From Zygaena filipendulae (Eukaryota; Arthropoda; Insecta; Lepidoptera; Zygaenidae), in assembly GCA_907165275.2 (NCBI GenBank), contig OU015666.1:9454001-9518000 (forward strand): a stretch of DNA of 64,000 bases, given 5' to 3'. Position numbers and translations under genes: made by a program. Position 1 is the first letter of the stretch. Each line of letters begins with the position of its first letter. This document shows positions 35,914 to 64,000 of this stretch, in pieces. The notes beneath the pieces are model-generated. The model saw only the letters and a program-made list of their open reading frames with translations. It was not told the DNA's origin and ran no database searches.

Positions 35914-36286
35914 ACATTAATATTGTTACTCAGTATGACAGATGTAGCGAGAGGCGTGCGAAAATTATAAACTATGTACTAGCTATCCCGCGCGGTTTTA
36001 CCCGGGATAATTTCGAAGTTCCCGCGGAATTGTTCCATACAAACTTTGCAACCTCATTTCATCCCCTTAGGGGTTGAATTTTCAAAAATCCTTTATTATC
36101 GGATGCCTACGTCATATATACAAAGAACACACCCTCCAAGTTTCAGGTCTCTACGATCAGCGGTTTAAGCTGTGCGTTGTTCCATCAGTCATTCAGGACA
36201 AAGCATTTTAAATGTATAGATATGCATACATTAATATTGTATTCAGTATTGATATAACGAGAGGCGTCCGAAAATTATAAACTATG
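35914..36286. repeat. About 60-bp direct duplication flanking a Helitron-like insertion
   Basis: 35914-35976 and 36228-36286 share ACATTAATATTGT and GCGAAAATTATAAACTATG-type blocks with a few differences. Between them (35977-36227) lies a reverse-oriented Helitron-like copy of the subfamily with TCGGATGCCTACGTCAT, also present at 56769-56985 and 62038-62252. The duplication is far longer than any normal target duplication. Confidence 0.65.
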
Positions 36287-37852
36287 CATATTTGTTTGGT
36301 TTATTTTCTTGCATCCCCTCCGATCCGATATTAAACGTTAGCTACACGCCCGCTATGATCTTGCAGCTATTGCATTTCAAAGACAATAAAAATCAATATT
36401 CTCTTTGGTTCGTCAGTTATCCAGATAAAAAAATGAAAGACAGTACGTATATTCTACTTTTCAAATTAATGAAAATTTGTAACTACTTGGATATAACGCA
36501 CTAAAGTTTAGGAATGGGAACTCGCCCCGTATAAATTGTACCAAGGCGTGACGTCACACGACATTTCGACTCAATGTATCGCCGTCATTTTTTGGTTACG
36601 TTTAAAAAAGAAAAAACAAAATATAATACAAATTTCAATCCAAAAAGGAGACCTTACTGCTAGAAAAGCAATTTTTTCAGGGCAACCTTGACGTGGTAAA
36701 AACATACCGAAAGCCGTATCCAATATTTTTATTAATCTACACTAGTTGCTGCAGTTTCGGTTCTGTGTCATGCCACTAAACTATCTCCTAGCCAAAAGTT
36801 TGACTGATAGAGAATGCCTTAGGTCCGCCTTTTGTACAAAAATGTGCAATAAAGTTCCTTAAATAAATACATAAATAATAAATAAAATATAGATAGACTC
36901 TATCTACTGGTGAAAACCGCATGAAAATCCGTTGCGTAGTTTTATAATACATAGCTGTGCAGAGGGAAGCCACTTTACAGAATAAAAACTTCAACAAGTT
37001 TCAAGATGATTGTAGAGGCACAAGATATAGGACGTGAGTTCGTAAACCATATGCACAATTCGTATAGTTAGACATGAGTTAGATAAATAAATTACGAATT
37101 AAAGACGGAAAATAATAATTATCTTTATTTTTTTCTTAATAATAGATAATAAAAAAAAATACTAAATTAATAAAAAAAACCTCTCCAACGTAGTAAGATA
37201 GTAGATTCATGTATACTATCGAATTTTGCAGGATCTTTTTAATCTCGGCACCAATTAATTCATTCAACACCAAAGTTTAGAATATATACCTACCTACTTG
37301 GCTAAAAATTATAAGATCTAAATTTTATATTAATTAGCTAAAAATGTTTATAATCGATTATGTCGCAACTTCCGACTATCAAATTTATACAAATTGAATT
37401 CAATTTTATTATCTATCCTCAACTTTCATTTTAAAGTTGGATAATAGGCATTGCCGGGGTTATATGAAAAATCAGAATACTATTTAGTCCATCAGTTATA
37501 TATTATATAATAAGAGATATTGCTTTTCCAAATGTATGAAAATATACTTAGATAAAACGCATTAGGTTTATTATTGGGGGCTCGTGACGTCATAACCCCG
37601 TGCCTATAAACTTTACGGGATCGTGACGTCACTTGATATATCGACTCAACGTATCGCCGTTATTTTTTGTGTAGGCACGTCAAAAAAATAAATAAAAAAT
37701 ACGTGTCCAATATTTTTATTGGGTATTCTACACGACGGACTTGAACCTAAAATTTAAGTCAAATAGCCTATTTGTGATTCACCGTACCTATAATTATTAT
37801 TAAATACTACAGCTGCCCCCGTGGTTCAACCCGCGGTACTTTTAGAGTCAGG
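36287..37852. other. AT-rich interval with two decayed TGACGTCA MITE copies
   Basis: Fragments at about 36490-36740 (GGCGTGACGTCACACG, TATCGCCGTCATTTTTTGG) and 37480-37760 (GTGACGTCATAACC, ATCGCCGTTATTTTTTG) belong to the family at 41268-41597. No exon seen. Confidence 0.55.
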
Positions 37853-38320
37853 TTTTAATTTTTTTGTTAAAATTTTGTTTATTTCTCGCTTTTAAGTGAC
37901 TTAGTTCGTAATTTCTCCAAGTTACAATAGCCTAATGTCAACTGCTCATCACCTTTTACAAAATATTGCTTTTCCCGATGCAGGGACGTTAATTGTTGAA
38001 GAGTTCTCCAAGTACATCACCATCAGTTCCACTTCACCATATACATTGTGACGAGCATAATTTGTTTGGAAACCATATTAAAGTTGACGACTCGGAACCC
38101 GTGAAATACCTATAATTGAGTAGTTCCGATGACCATCTGTCGTCTTTATCATCAGTTCCACTTCTTCAAATTTTGCTTTCCAAAAGCAAATAAACGATTT
38201 ACTATAAAACATACAAAAGTCGCTATAGGTGTACTTATTGAAGAGTTCCCTCGATTTCTCCAAGATCCCATCATCAGATCCCAACTTGGTGGCAATGGAA
38301 CCTAATTGGGAGTATACCCT
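37853..38320. repeat. Dispersed repeat related to 4117-4640
   Basis: Same order of modules as in the hAT interior: TTGTTAAAATTTTGTTTATT, GTTACAATAGCCTAATGTCA, TTCAAATTTTGCTTTCCAAA. Function unknown. Confidence 0.65.
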
Positions 38321-38330
38321 TTCAAACAAA

Positions 38331-38990
38331 AATAGTACATTGTTATCCTAGGGGTGAAAGTAACTTTCTTCTTCTTTCTCCCGAGGGTAACACTGTGCTT
38401 TTCATTACGAATGCAAGGAAAGTCAAAATAAAAATAGGAATTAGCTAAAGAAAAAATGAGTGAAGATCGGATAGTCGCTTGACACTTTCCCACCTATTTC
38501 TTTTTCTTTGGCCGGCTAGCTATTCAGCCAGTATTTTTTATTTACATTGTGGCGACCTAAAAAAAATATTTTCTTTAATTATTAAGTATTAATTAAAGAA
38601 AATAAAAAAAATATAAATAGGAATTAGCTTAAGAAAAAGTGAGTGAACTTTATTTTAATTAATACCTACTTAAACTTTACGATATTTCAATTTTACATCG
38701 CGCTGGCTGTATAGAAAGTTGAAACATGGTTCAATAGAAATGTGAAAATAGACCTAGTTTTTTTTTTATAATTTGACAGTTGTCAGTTGAAAGCGATTAT
38801 CCCTAGGGCTAAAAAGGGTTACTTTCAACCCGCTTCTCAGGCAACTTCAGACCTACTTTCCGAGTATGAGTAATGAAAAAGAATTTTTCAAATCGGTCTA
38901 ACCGTCTTCGAGTAATCGGTGAACATACATAAAAAAATACATACAATCGAACATAGAACCTCCTCCTTTTTGGAAGTCGGTTAAAAATAT
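38331..38990 (+). repeat. Dispersed repeat, inverted partner of 44150-44800
   Basis: Begins AGTACATTGTTATCCTAGGG and includes GGCCGGCTAGCTATTCAGCC and CAACCCGCTTCTCAGGCAAC. It is followed by a CTTTTTGGAAGTCGGTTAAA end at about 38970-38990. The same modules occur reversed at 44150-44800. Confidence 0.65.
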
Positions 38991-39915
38991 TAGTTAGAGC
39001 TGTTGATCAGAGATTTTTCATTACAAAATACGATTACCCTATATGGTTAAACCTGAACCACTGGGTCTAGTAACTAACTTACAATTTTGCACGATATTTC
39101 CCTTTGAATAAAGTAAAGAGGGACTAACTTTTTGAAATAAACCCCTAAAGAGATAAAAAGTAGGGTAAGTTTTAGTTTTGTCGTTATGGAAGACTTCGTT
39201 ATGGATGAATTTGACTTCTTCATTTCAAATAAAGAAACAAGATAGCACTTTTTTTATTCAACCCCTAAAATATGAACAGGATGAAACATGGGGAGCTAAT
39301 TAAATGTTTTTGTGATGTCAATAATAGTTCCCATTAATGTTTGTACACGACACGACGTGAGCATTTGTTATTTGACCTGTTGCGATGCATACAGCATACT
39401 CTTTAACTAAATGTGCAATGTGCATACCTCACACGCAGACGCTAAAATATTAAGGCACATACCTACAGATGTGAATCTAGCGTCACCCGCTATAAAAAAC
39501 AAATTTAATATCCTAACAACAAGAATAATCCACCCAAAACATTGGTGCATAAACAAAGATTCGAAATAATATTCATAGCTGTCAAATATAGTTTGACCCT
39601 CAGAACAATAACAAGTGATTTATGATTGGCTAACTTACATGCGAAAATATCAAAGTTCTATGTATTTTTTTTTTCTATTGTAGTTCTTATAACATCAGCT
39701 AATTAGCAGTGAAAGTCCCGTCAGAATCGGTTCAACCGTTTCGGAGATTCACCCGAATCACTTTCGGAATTCTCGCAGGAACTCCAAACTTTTCTTCCAT
39801 ATTCTTCTTCTCCTTACAATAACAAATACAACAAAAAGAATTAGTGAAATTGGTCCAGCCGTTCATGCGTGATGGCGTGACCAAGGGAAATAAGGATTCA
39901 TTTTTATATACATAG
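38991..39915. other. AT-rich interval ending in a Helitron-like remnant
   Basis: 39690-39913 contains AGTGAAAGTCCCGTCAGAATC and GTCCAGCCGTTCATGCGTGA, modules of the 15011 subfamily. The remainder is unassigned. Confidence 0.45.
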
Positions 39916-40263
39916 TACGAGGCGGTACTCCTCAAGGGAGGGGGGATTCCGAAGGAAAAGCAAACTCCTCAGCACTTACTCTCAGGCGAATTATCCTTTG
40001 AGGAAATTGAGGAGGCTGGAGGAGGTCCGCGAGGACATTCGTTGGAGGCGCAAAGGTATATAGATAATGGCAATCAAATTGGCGCCACTTTGGATGCTGT
40101 AGGCGCCTTAAGGCGGTCTGATTACTTATTACACAGTTGGCATATGAGAAGCACCTGTCGAATCTTGAAAGCTAGACGCGATCGTATTAAGTATAAACAC
40201 GAACATACATATTTTATAACAATCACACACAATTTCATAACACGCGAACGTTCGATTTGGTAA
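39916..40263 (+). CDS. Candidate coding segment, unrecognised
   Basis: 115 codons are open from just after an acceptor-like ATACATAG to a stop at 40261-40263. The first 46 codons are compositionally protein-like and acidic (GELSFEEIEEAGGGPRGHS), and a donor-like GCGCAAAG|GTATAT follows near 40053. If it is an exon, 39916-40053 is the likely extent. Beyond that the frame becomes basic and less convincing. The opposite strand is also open here. The segment starts exactly where a Helitron-like remnant ends. It could be an exon of an unseen plus-strand gene, a pseudogene fragment, or chance. Confidence 0.35.
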   Translation, partial: YEAVLLKGGGIPKEKQTPQHLLSGELSFEEIEEAGGGPRGHSLEAQRYIDNGNQIGATLDAVGALRRSDYLLHSWHMRSTCRILKARRDRIKYKHEHTYFITITHNFITRERSIW

Positions 40264-40497
40264 TCTAGCTTAAGTAGGTAATATTGGGTTACTGCAAACA
40301 TTATACAGGAGCTAGGTACGCCGTACGGCTTCGTTGACTGAAACATTATCTGCCTTGAAATCGATACTGCAATATGACAACGTCTCATTCAAGTCCTGTA
40401 ATAGGGTCACCAACTGTACTACTTTCCCAGGACATGACTTCTTCTTCTTTTTCTTCTTATTTACATTCGCTTATAAGGCAGTTCAAGGAATGTAAAT

Positions 40498-40697
40498 CCC
40501 TACTAATCCTTACTAATATTATAAATGCGAAAGTCTGTCTGTCTGTCTGTTACGCATTCACGCTTTGGCTTAACCGATCATCACGAAATTTTGCTTTTAC
40601 GTTGTTAGGGTTACAGAAAAGGACATAGGGTACCTTTTATCTTGGAATTCCCGCGGGAATTCCGAAATTAACGCGGGTGAGACCGCGGCGAACAGCT
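40498..40697 (+). mobile_element. Helitron-like repeat (Lep1-type)
   Basis: TACTAATATTATAAATGCGA with (GTCT)n, ending GGTGAGACCGCGGCGAACAG. GGAATTCCCGCGGGAATTCC in the middle is a perfect palindrome. Confidence 0.75.
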
Positions 40698-41267
40698 ATG
40701 TACCTATGTGCAATAATATATATTTTAGCGTCGTTGTACAGTTTGTAGTTGCAAACCATGAAGCTATAGATCGCAAAATCTTTTTCGGAGCTTTTGGAGG
40801 ACACCGAAGAATTCAGCTCGAAACGTTAATCTTTCTACATTAAAACTTTTAACATTCACTTTTAACCGTTTTTTATATATACGAATTTATTTATAATTAC
40901 TTATACCTATATATACATAAAAATGGTTCTTCGATTGCCTAGGACGACTTAAGGACTATAGGTAGGTACCCACGAAATAAATTTCGTTTGAGGGATCAAC
41001 GAAGAAAAAAATATTCTATACCAGAGATCCGTGATCAATATTGTAATTTTCTATTCCATAAATAAAATACTTATTACTTATACTTCGGGACCTGCATCTT
41101 TATAAGTAAGTTAAGATAAATTTAACCCCTTAAAGTACATCTTAAACAGAGAAAGTAACAATAACCAATCAATAGTGAGAACTTGAGAAGTCAGATGAGC
41201 ACGAGACGTCGCGGGTCGTGAGAATCCGTTCTTCGTTAATTCACGCGACTGTCACGGAATCGTAAAC
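40698..41267. other. AT-rich interval
   Basis: No feature recognised. Confidence 0.45.
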
Positions 41268-41597
41268 AATGGGCATGTTGACTAATTTTTATTTTTTAGT
41301 CCGTCTTGTAGATTATTAAAAAATATTGGACACGTATTTTTTCTTTTTTTACGTAATCAAAAAATAACGGCGATATATTGAGTTGAAATTTCGCGTGACG
41401 TCACTATTCTGACAATTTGTATGGCGGTTTTGCGGTTAGTGACGTCACGACCTCCTCATCCTAAACTTTAATGCGCTTTATCTCTGTATATTTTAATTTA
41501 TTTAAAAAAGGAAAAAATACGTGTCTATTGTTTTTTTGTTTTCTAACTGACGGACTAATTAGAATTTTGATTTTCAATAGTAGTCAACATCCCTATT
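41268..41597 (+). mobile_element. MITE family carrying TGACGTCA, reference copy
   Basis: 330 bp between ATGGGCATGTTGACTA and, reversed at the right end, ATAGGGATGTTGACTA. Two perfect TGACGTCA palindromes lie at 41396-41403 and 41440-41447. Related copies: 33217-33505 (+), 52491-52806 (-), 59045-59525 (-), 62520-62849 (-), and fragments near 36500 and 37500. No coding capacity. Confidence 0.75.
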
Positions 41598-42336
41598 CAA
41601 ACGACTCCCGCGCCGAATTCTATGAATAATTTCCGTAGGTACCTACTTAGGTAATTGTCAGCCAAGTGCTCGTTATTGCAAAATTTCTTTCGCGGATATT
41701 TATAATAATATTTTTAAACGAACGAAGTATGGAAAGTTTTATTTCGTAATGAGATTTTCGTCATGTCAAATAAAATTGCACTCGTCAATTTTTGTTTTCA
41801 CTAGGTACGTTAAAGAGTTGAAACGCACATTATATTATTATGCTCAATTTAACACGCATTAATTATAATTTATTATGCTTTCTTTAAATTACGAAATGTA
41901 CTTACTTTTCGACAGATGGTGCTTCCGAAAATATTACTTCACGCAGCAAACACATGACACTGGCACATACGTAAACACTTTGTTCTACACATAATTTCGC
42001 TTTGGCATCCGGTTAAAAAAAAACTATTTCTAGATAGGTAATTAATAAAAGAGGAAAATGCTTAATTAATTAATAAGTATGAAAGTGAAGTATGGAAATA
42101 ATTATTAAATTTCGAACACTGACAACAAAATACGAAATCGCCGCAACGCTCAAAAAGGCGCGAGCTGTGTTCGATAAAAATTTATTATGAATTATTATTA
42201 ATTGACAGGCATGTGTAACTCAAAAATTTTGCGAGAAAATCATTTCATAATCCTGTCGAATGTTAAAGATTGTTGTCCGTCACTCAAACTGCTTTTCGGT
42301 GTGAGATAAAAAAATTGATTACACCCAAAGTATGTC
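41598..42336. other. AT-rich interval
   Basis: No gene or bounded element recognised. Confidence 0.45.
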
Positions 42337-42455
42337 ATGCAAATGCGGGCTGACAGAGCGGGCGCGGCGCGTGCGCATTACGTAAACAGTTGTATTGCAA
42401 GCGAACGCGTGCACTCAAACCAAGCGAGCTGTGGAAACTGAAAGTGGATCTCCAG
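42337..42455. promoter_or_regulatory. GC-rich patch with octamer motif, possible promoter or non-coding first exon
   Basis: An island of GC/CpG-rich sequence in AT-rich DNA (GCGGGCGCGGCGCGTGCGCA). It opens with the octamer ATGCAAAT at 42337-42344 and ends with a donor-like CTCCAG|GTGG at about 42455. It could be a promoter for the minus-strand gene, a 5' UTR exon, or nothing. No transcript evidence is available. Confidence 0.25.
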
Positions 42456-44149
42456 GTGGTTTTTAACCCCTCCCTGATGTGACCGACGTTAGGTAATGGC
42501 AAAAATACCTCCATTACTCCCCAGTCTCCTTTTGAAGAAGATTACGTCTACTTGAAAATGCATAACATCGAATAGTTAAGTCAACGATGTTTTGCCTGTT
42601 GTGTTATTAAGGGGCAGCACCTCGCAGTCGCTCGTTTATAACAACGGTTTTGCTAATCTGACGTTTTCATATTTGTGTTATTTACGTAGTTCGAAGCTCT
42701 GAATTGCAGGGAGTTTTAAGTTTTACATTTTGAAGGATTTCGTAATTAGCTAATATAGGTATTTTACCAGCTGATGCCCGCAGTTTCACCCCATAGGCAC
42801 TGAGAAGGAATCCTTCTCATTGCATCCTGTACATTGATGCAAAGTTTAAATGCTGCTGGAATGCTCATCAAAAATATGTGGATATCCTACTATTGTTTTA
42901 TTTATGAAGTACACATCTTGTTTAACACTTTTTATTATTTGCTAACTACCAACTTGCGACAGTATCAAAGTTCTGTTAGGTCTTATTGGATACTCTAAGA
43001 CCTAAGTACTACCTCCTACTTACCTCTTTTGTGTTTGAAATGCTTAGGTATTGTGGAATCAAACAGAATTTTTATAGGACTTAATTGTAGTTAGATCCCT
43101 GTAAGGGCCTAAGCATCTTTTTAGATGATGCTGTTTAACTATATCATGGACTAGCTGTTCCCTGCGGTTTCAACCACGTTAGTTGATTTGGTGGTTTCTG
43201 CGGAACCGATTTTAGGTAGGTACCTACTTTGTGTAATCCGTTCTTAACTGATGTCATCTTTAAATTATATTATCTAACTGCCAAATTTTAGCTGCATGGA
43301 TCAAATAATAATTTTCGAGATTTCGTTTTTGGTCACTGAGTCACCTTTCGCTTGCATATCTTAAATAGATGGATTAGCTGTTTCCCGTGACTTTATCCGC
43401 GTTAACTTCGAAGTTCCCGTGGAAATTCCGGGATAAAATTCTATAGATACCCCTGACAACCCGTATGCAAGTTAGGTGTGAGACCGCATGAAATTTTGCA
43501 TTTTTATCACAAAATTCCCGCGGGAACTCCGAAATAAATGCGGGTGAGACCCGCAGAGAACAGCTAGTCAGTAGACAAATGTCAACATGTTTTATGGTTT
43601 TTTTTTCTGCAGCTAAACCGTGGAAATATATACCTACTTAAGTTTAATAAACAATGACTTGGTTCCGCACCATCTGCCATGTTGTTTTATTTCGATCTTC
43701 ACACGGATGCTCCTGCGCACCGCTGCGCCGCGCCGCTCATTGTTGATTCGATGAGGTCTTCCTACTAAGTACTTACACTTTTAGACCAAAGACGGGCTCT
43801 TTAAAAATAAGTTATAATAAGTGAATAGGGACAGAAACTGTCACTAGTTTTATCATGAGTGTAAAAAAAATCATAATAATTTCCATCATACCTATTTATA
43901 ACATCCCAGAGGGGCTGTTATTTAACTTTTGTTTTGGTTATTTCGGTTGCAATTAAAAACATCACGGTTTTACGATTGCAATATGCAGGTTTTGACACCT
44001 ACAATATCTAGCAATCAAACAAAACAAACATTGTAGGTACTTCAAAAGTTGAAGCTGCCTGATTTTGTGATTAACATGAATTATTAATCACAAAATCACT
44101 ATTTTTCCGATTCAAACTGAAATATGATAGCGATGACGTAAAATGCTTT
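42456..44149. other. AT-rich interval with Helitron-like fragments
   Basis: Fragments at 42770-42795, 43150-43200, 43372-43440 (reverse) and 43503-43568 (forward, ending GTGAGACCCGCAGAGAACAG). No exon recognised. Confidence 0.5.
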
Positions 44150-44800
44150 TTCATTACTCATGCTCGGAAAGTAGGTCTGAAGTTGCCTGAGAAGCGGGTT
44201 GAAAGTAGCTCTTTTCAGCCCTAGGGAGAATCGCTTTCAACTGACAAGTGTCAAATTATTAAAAAAAAACTAGGTCTATTTTCACATTTCTATTGAACCA
44301 TGTTCCAACTTTCTATACAGCCAGCGCCATGTAAAATTGAAATAACGTAAAGTTTAAGTAGGTATTAATTAAAATAAAATTCACTCATTTTTTCTTAAGC
44401 TAATTAATTAATTAAAATATAAATAATATTATTTTATTTTCTTTAATTAATACTTAATAATTAAAGAAAATATTTTTTTAGATGACTTTATTATAATTTA
44501 GGTCGCCACAATGTAAATAAAAAATACTGGCTGAATAGCTAGCCGGCCAAAGAAAAAGAAATAGGTGGGAAAGCGTCAAGCGACTATCCAATCTTCACTC
44601 ATTTTTTCTTTAGCTAATTCCTATTTTTATTTTGACTTTCCTTGCATTCGTACCTAATGAAAAGCACAGTGTTACCCTCGGGAGAAAGTAACTTATTTAG
44701 TGCCTCGAACTATTGGCGCCCTCGCTACGCTCGGGCGCCAAACCCCGTCTCGGCACTAAATGAGTTACTTTCACCCCTTGGATAACAATGTACTATTCCT
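44150..44800 (-). repeat. Dispersed repeat, inverted partner of 38331-38885, with a hairpin insert
   Basis: Reverse copy of the 38331 family. It differs by carrying a hairpin at about 44698-44768, in which TTTAGTGCC and GGCACTAAA flank GGCGCCCTCGC and its near-complement around a short loop (CTCGGGCGCC). Confidence 0.65.
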
Positions 44801-46400
44801 GCCAGCACACTTTCTTCGATGACAGCCGTCGTAGAACGACCACTCCTTTGTTCATCCTCCAAAGTAGGTAAGAGGACCGCGTAGAAGGTCCTTTATTCTC
44901 TAAAAGGAATTCGAAGTCACATTGGAAATCGTAAAATATCATAACACGAAAATGTTCTCGACGCAGACGGCAGATCCATTTTTTAATGAGATAAGAAAAT
45001 TTGAATTGACTCTCAAAAAATACGGAGGGAAATTTGAAAATCGAACAGTGGTATTTTTACTTTTAAATAATGGAAGTTTTCAAAATAATTACAAGTGGCC
45101 AGTGTCTTATACATAAATACTTTTTTTCGCAAAACTTTCTGAGTGGGCTGGTATACTACGTACTAAACTATTATGTGGGCAGTGGGAGTGCTACTCATCT
45201 TTTATGGAGTCAACCACAACCTAACCTAACCTAACCTAATTTTTTAAGTACAATTTTAAAAGAAAAATTACCATTTTTTTATACGCCTTCAGAGATTGAA
45301 GAGACAAATCTCGTGTGGTTCATAAAGCGCAATTGAACGGATTTAACGCTATCGTTAGGTAGGTATCTAGTTAAAACATTTACCTATCGCCTACCCGAAA
45401 CACCGAAAGTGTATCTAAAAAGCTTAGTATCTAGGTTTTTAAAACTAAAAAAAAATATAAAATGCTGCCACTGTAATTAAAAATGCCCAAATTACGGTGA
45501 ATATTAATAAGTTCATAAATACTTGTTACATCGTGTCTACCATCAATCGAACATAGCACTTTATTTAGCTGCATTTTTCTCTATTTTTCAATTACAGCAC
45601 TAAAGCGTATTATGCGACATAATGCTCAACGTTGATGTTTCAACTACAGCGACGCTTCGCATAATCGAGCACTATCAAAAAGTACTGCTTTCGCGTGATG
45701 GGTGCAGATACGTATATGATAAGTTCCTCCACCTTTCCTGGATTGGATAAACGGAAACAAAACAAGTAGCAGAAAATTAACAAGTGTTTTTTTGGAAATC
45801 ATAAAGAGAGAGATTATTTTCCTTGACAAAAAGTTTTGCACTCTGGTGGTGCACTTGAAATAGTATATTTCATTACAATTTACAAGTGCGGAAAGCCTGT
45901 CATTGCAAAGAGTTCCGACAAATGTCTACCCGAGCCGAGGCGCAGCCGAAGGTGAGGATTGACAGTCGGAACTCTTTGCAATGACGGTTCCGCACGTGGA
46001 CTGAACTGTGAACAACTATTTTTATACAGTTACGAAAAAATAAAGCAATTTAATAAAATAACAAAAACACAATAAACTCAACTAAGTTCCAACTGTGATC
46101 AAGAGATGGCGCTAGTCGTATTAGTAATGCGAAACCTACGTTTCGCAATGCAAAAAGTGTGTCAAAGTCGTGTCGCCATTTTTGACAGTTGGGAAAGAGA
46201 ACGCACGAGTTCGGGAAAGGTAAAGAAAAAGCTCGAGTATGTAATAGCCCGCATCCCGAACGCTGTACGTCCCTGCAATACGCCACTTTTTGAGCAACTA
46301 CTGTATTAAAAACTAATTTACATTCCATTTCCTAAAATTTGCTGATTAAAGTTGTGCAGAGGCTTAATTTTAGTGGTAGCCCTGGTTCCCATCTGTAAAT
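44801..46400. other. Interval upstream of fem-1 with repeat fragments
   Basis: 45218-45239 is a short (CCTAA)4 telomere-like tract. 45845-46050 is a repeat with paired modules GCAAAGAGTTCCGACAA and CGGAACTCTTTGCAATGAC around a GC-rich loop. Open frames at 44922-45116 and 46050-46328 are not recognised and overlap repeats. Confidence 0.5.
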
Positions 46401-46662
46401 GACAGTGACTAAAACGTAGTGATTATATGATCTTTGACAGTGACGTTGACGCATTCTTTCCATTGTCATGTGTCAGTTTGACCACAGTGACAAAACATTT
46501 TGTGGGCTTGTGGCTAACGGGCTATTATTTTTGCTAGAAATTCAAGAACCTTAATTCAGTAAGACGTGAATAATTATATTTTCTATTAAAATTAATAAAG
46601 GTGCCATACAGGAATACCGTGAGCGAACTACTTCTACTAGAACTAGACCATATTATCTGAAA
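46401..46662 (+). promoter_or_regulatory. Probable fem-1 promoter and 5' UTR
   Basis: Arthropod initiator-like TCAGT motifs occur at 46473-46477 and 46556-46560, with no clear TATA box, which suits a broadly expressed gene. The stretch from 46561 to the ATG has no upstream start codon in good context. The start ATG sits in AAAATGG. Transcription start is inferred only. Confidence 0.35.
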
Positions 46663-63807
<17,145 letters not shown>

Positions 63808-63810
63808 CGG

Positions 63811-64000
63811 GCGGGCGCGCACCCGAGCACGCACGAGCGCGCACCCGAGCACGCACGAGCGCGCACCCGAGCACGCACGAGCACGCACGAGCGCGCACCC
63901 GAGCACGCACGAGCGCGCACCCGAGCACGCACGAGCGCGCACCCGAGCACGCACGAGCACGCACCCGAGCACGCACCGGCACGCACCTGAGCACGCACCC
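63811..64000. repeat. GC-rich minisatellite directly after the fem1b stop
   Basis: Tandem units built from CGAGCACGCACGAGCGCGCAC (21 bp) and shorter variants, starting within a few bases of the stop and running off the window. The polyadenylation site is not in view. Confidence 0.9.

Noticed and set aside
46050..46328. Overlapping 92- and 67-codon frames just upstream of fem1b
   Set aside because: Opposite-strand pair in a compositionally mixed region near a dispersed repeat; neither shows a recognisable motif or splice context.

Overview
The window looks like an intron-rich, repeat-dense piece of a lepidopteran (moth or butterfly) nuclear genome. The evidence is an AT-rich background, more than twenty copies of a Helitron-like repeat with the termini TCCTACTAATATTATAAA and ACCGCGGGGCACAGCTAGT, LINE 3' ends with TAAA-type tails, a tRNA-derived SINE, a BEL/Pao retrotransposon, and a short interstitial (CCTAA)4 tract. 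Species cannot be named from the sequence alone.

One gene is read completely: a fem-1 homolog of the FEM1B type on the + strand, 14 coding exons from 46663 to 63807, all splice phases compatible, predicted protein 652 aa (ankyrin repeats, helical middle region, second ankyrin block, C-terminal VHL-box). It is expected to be the substrate receptor of a CUL2 RING ubiquitin ligase. Exons 1 and 2 have ordinary AT-leaning codons, whereas exons 3-7 and 10-14 are almost saturated for G/C at third positions. Its introns hold Helitron-like copies, MITEs and minisatellites, several within about 20-45 bp of splice sites.

A second gene is read in part on the - strand at 16195-20109: four consecutive exons with matching phases, 229 complete codons, proline-rich and acidic, family not recognised. 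Its 5' and 3' ends were not found. Two weaker coding candidates are a possible last exon at 1440-1628 (-), followed at once by AATAAA, and an open segment at 39916-40263 (+).

The rest is mobile DNA. From left to right: a 3.0-kb hAT-type element (2161-5192) with perfect 16-bp terminal repeats and an 8-bp target duplication; a recent, internally deleted BEL/Pao element (6295-11172) with matching 437-bp LTRs and a 5-bp duplication, keeping gag-protease but lacking reverse transcriptase and the integrase core; small MITEs with clear target duplications (TA, TAA and 4-bp classes); a 2.6-kb Foldback-like element (30417-33022) with two 614-bp inverted arms, a core of eight 150-bp tandem repeats and a 9-bp duplication; and a TGACGTCA-carrying MITE family. 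The Foldback-like element is the most unusual structure here. No prokaryotic feature, CRISPR array or convincing free-standing tRNA/rRNA gene was seen.
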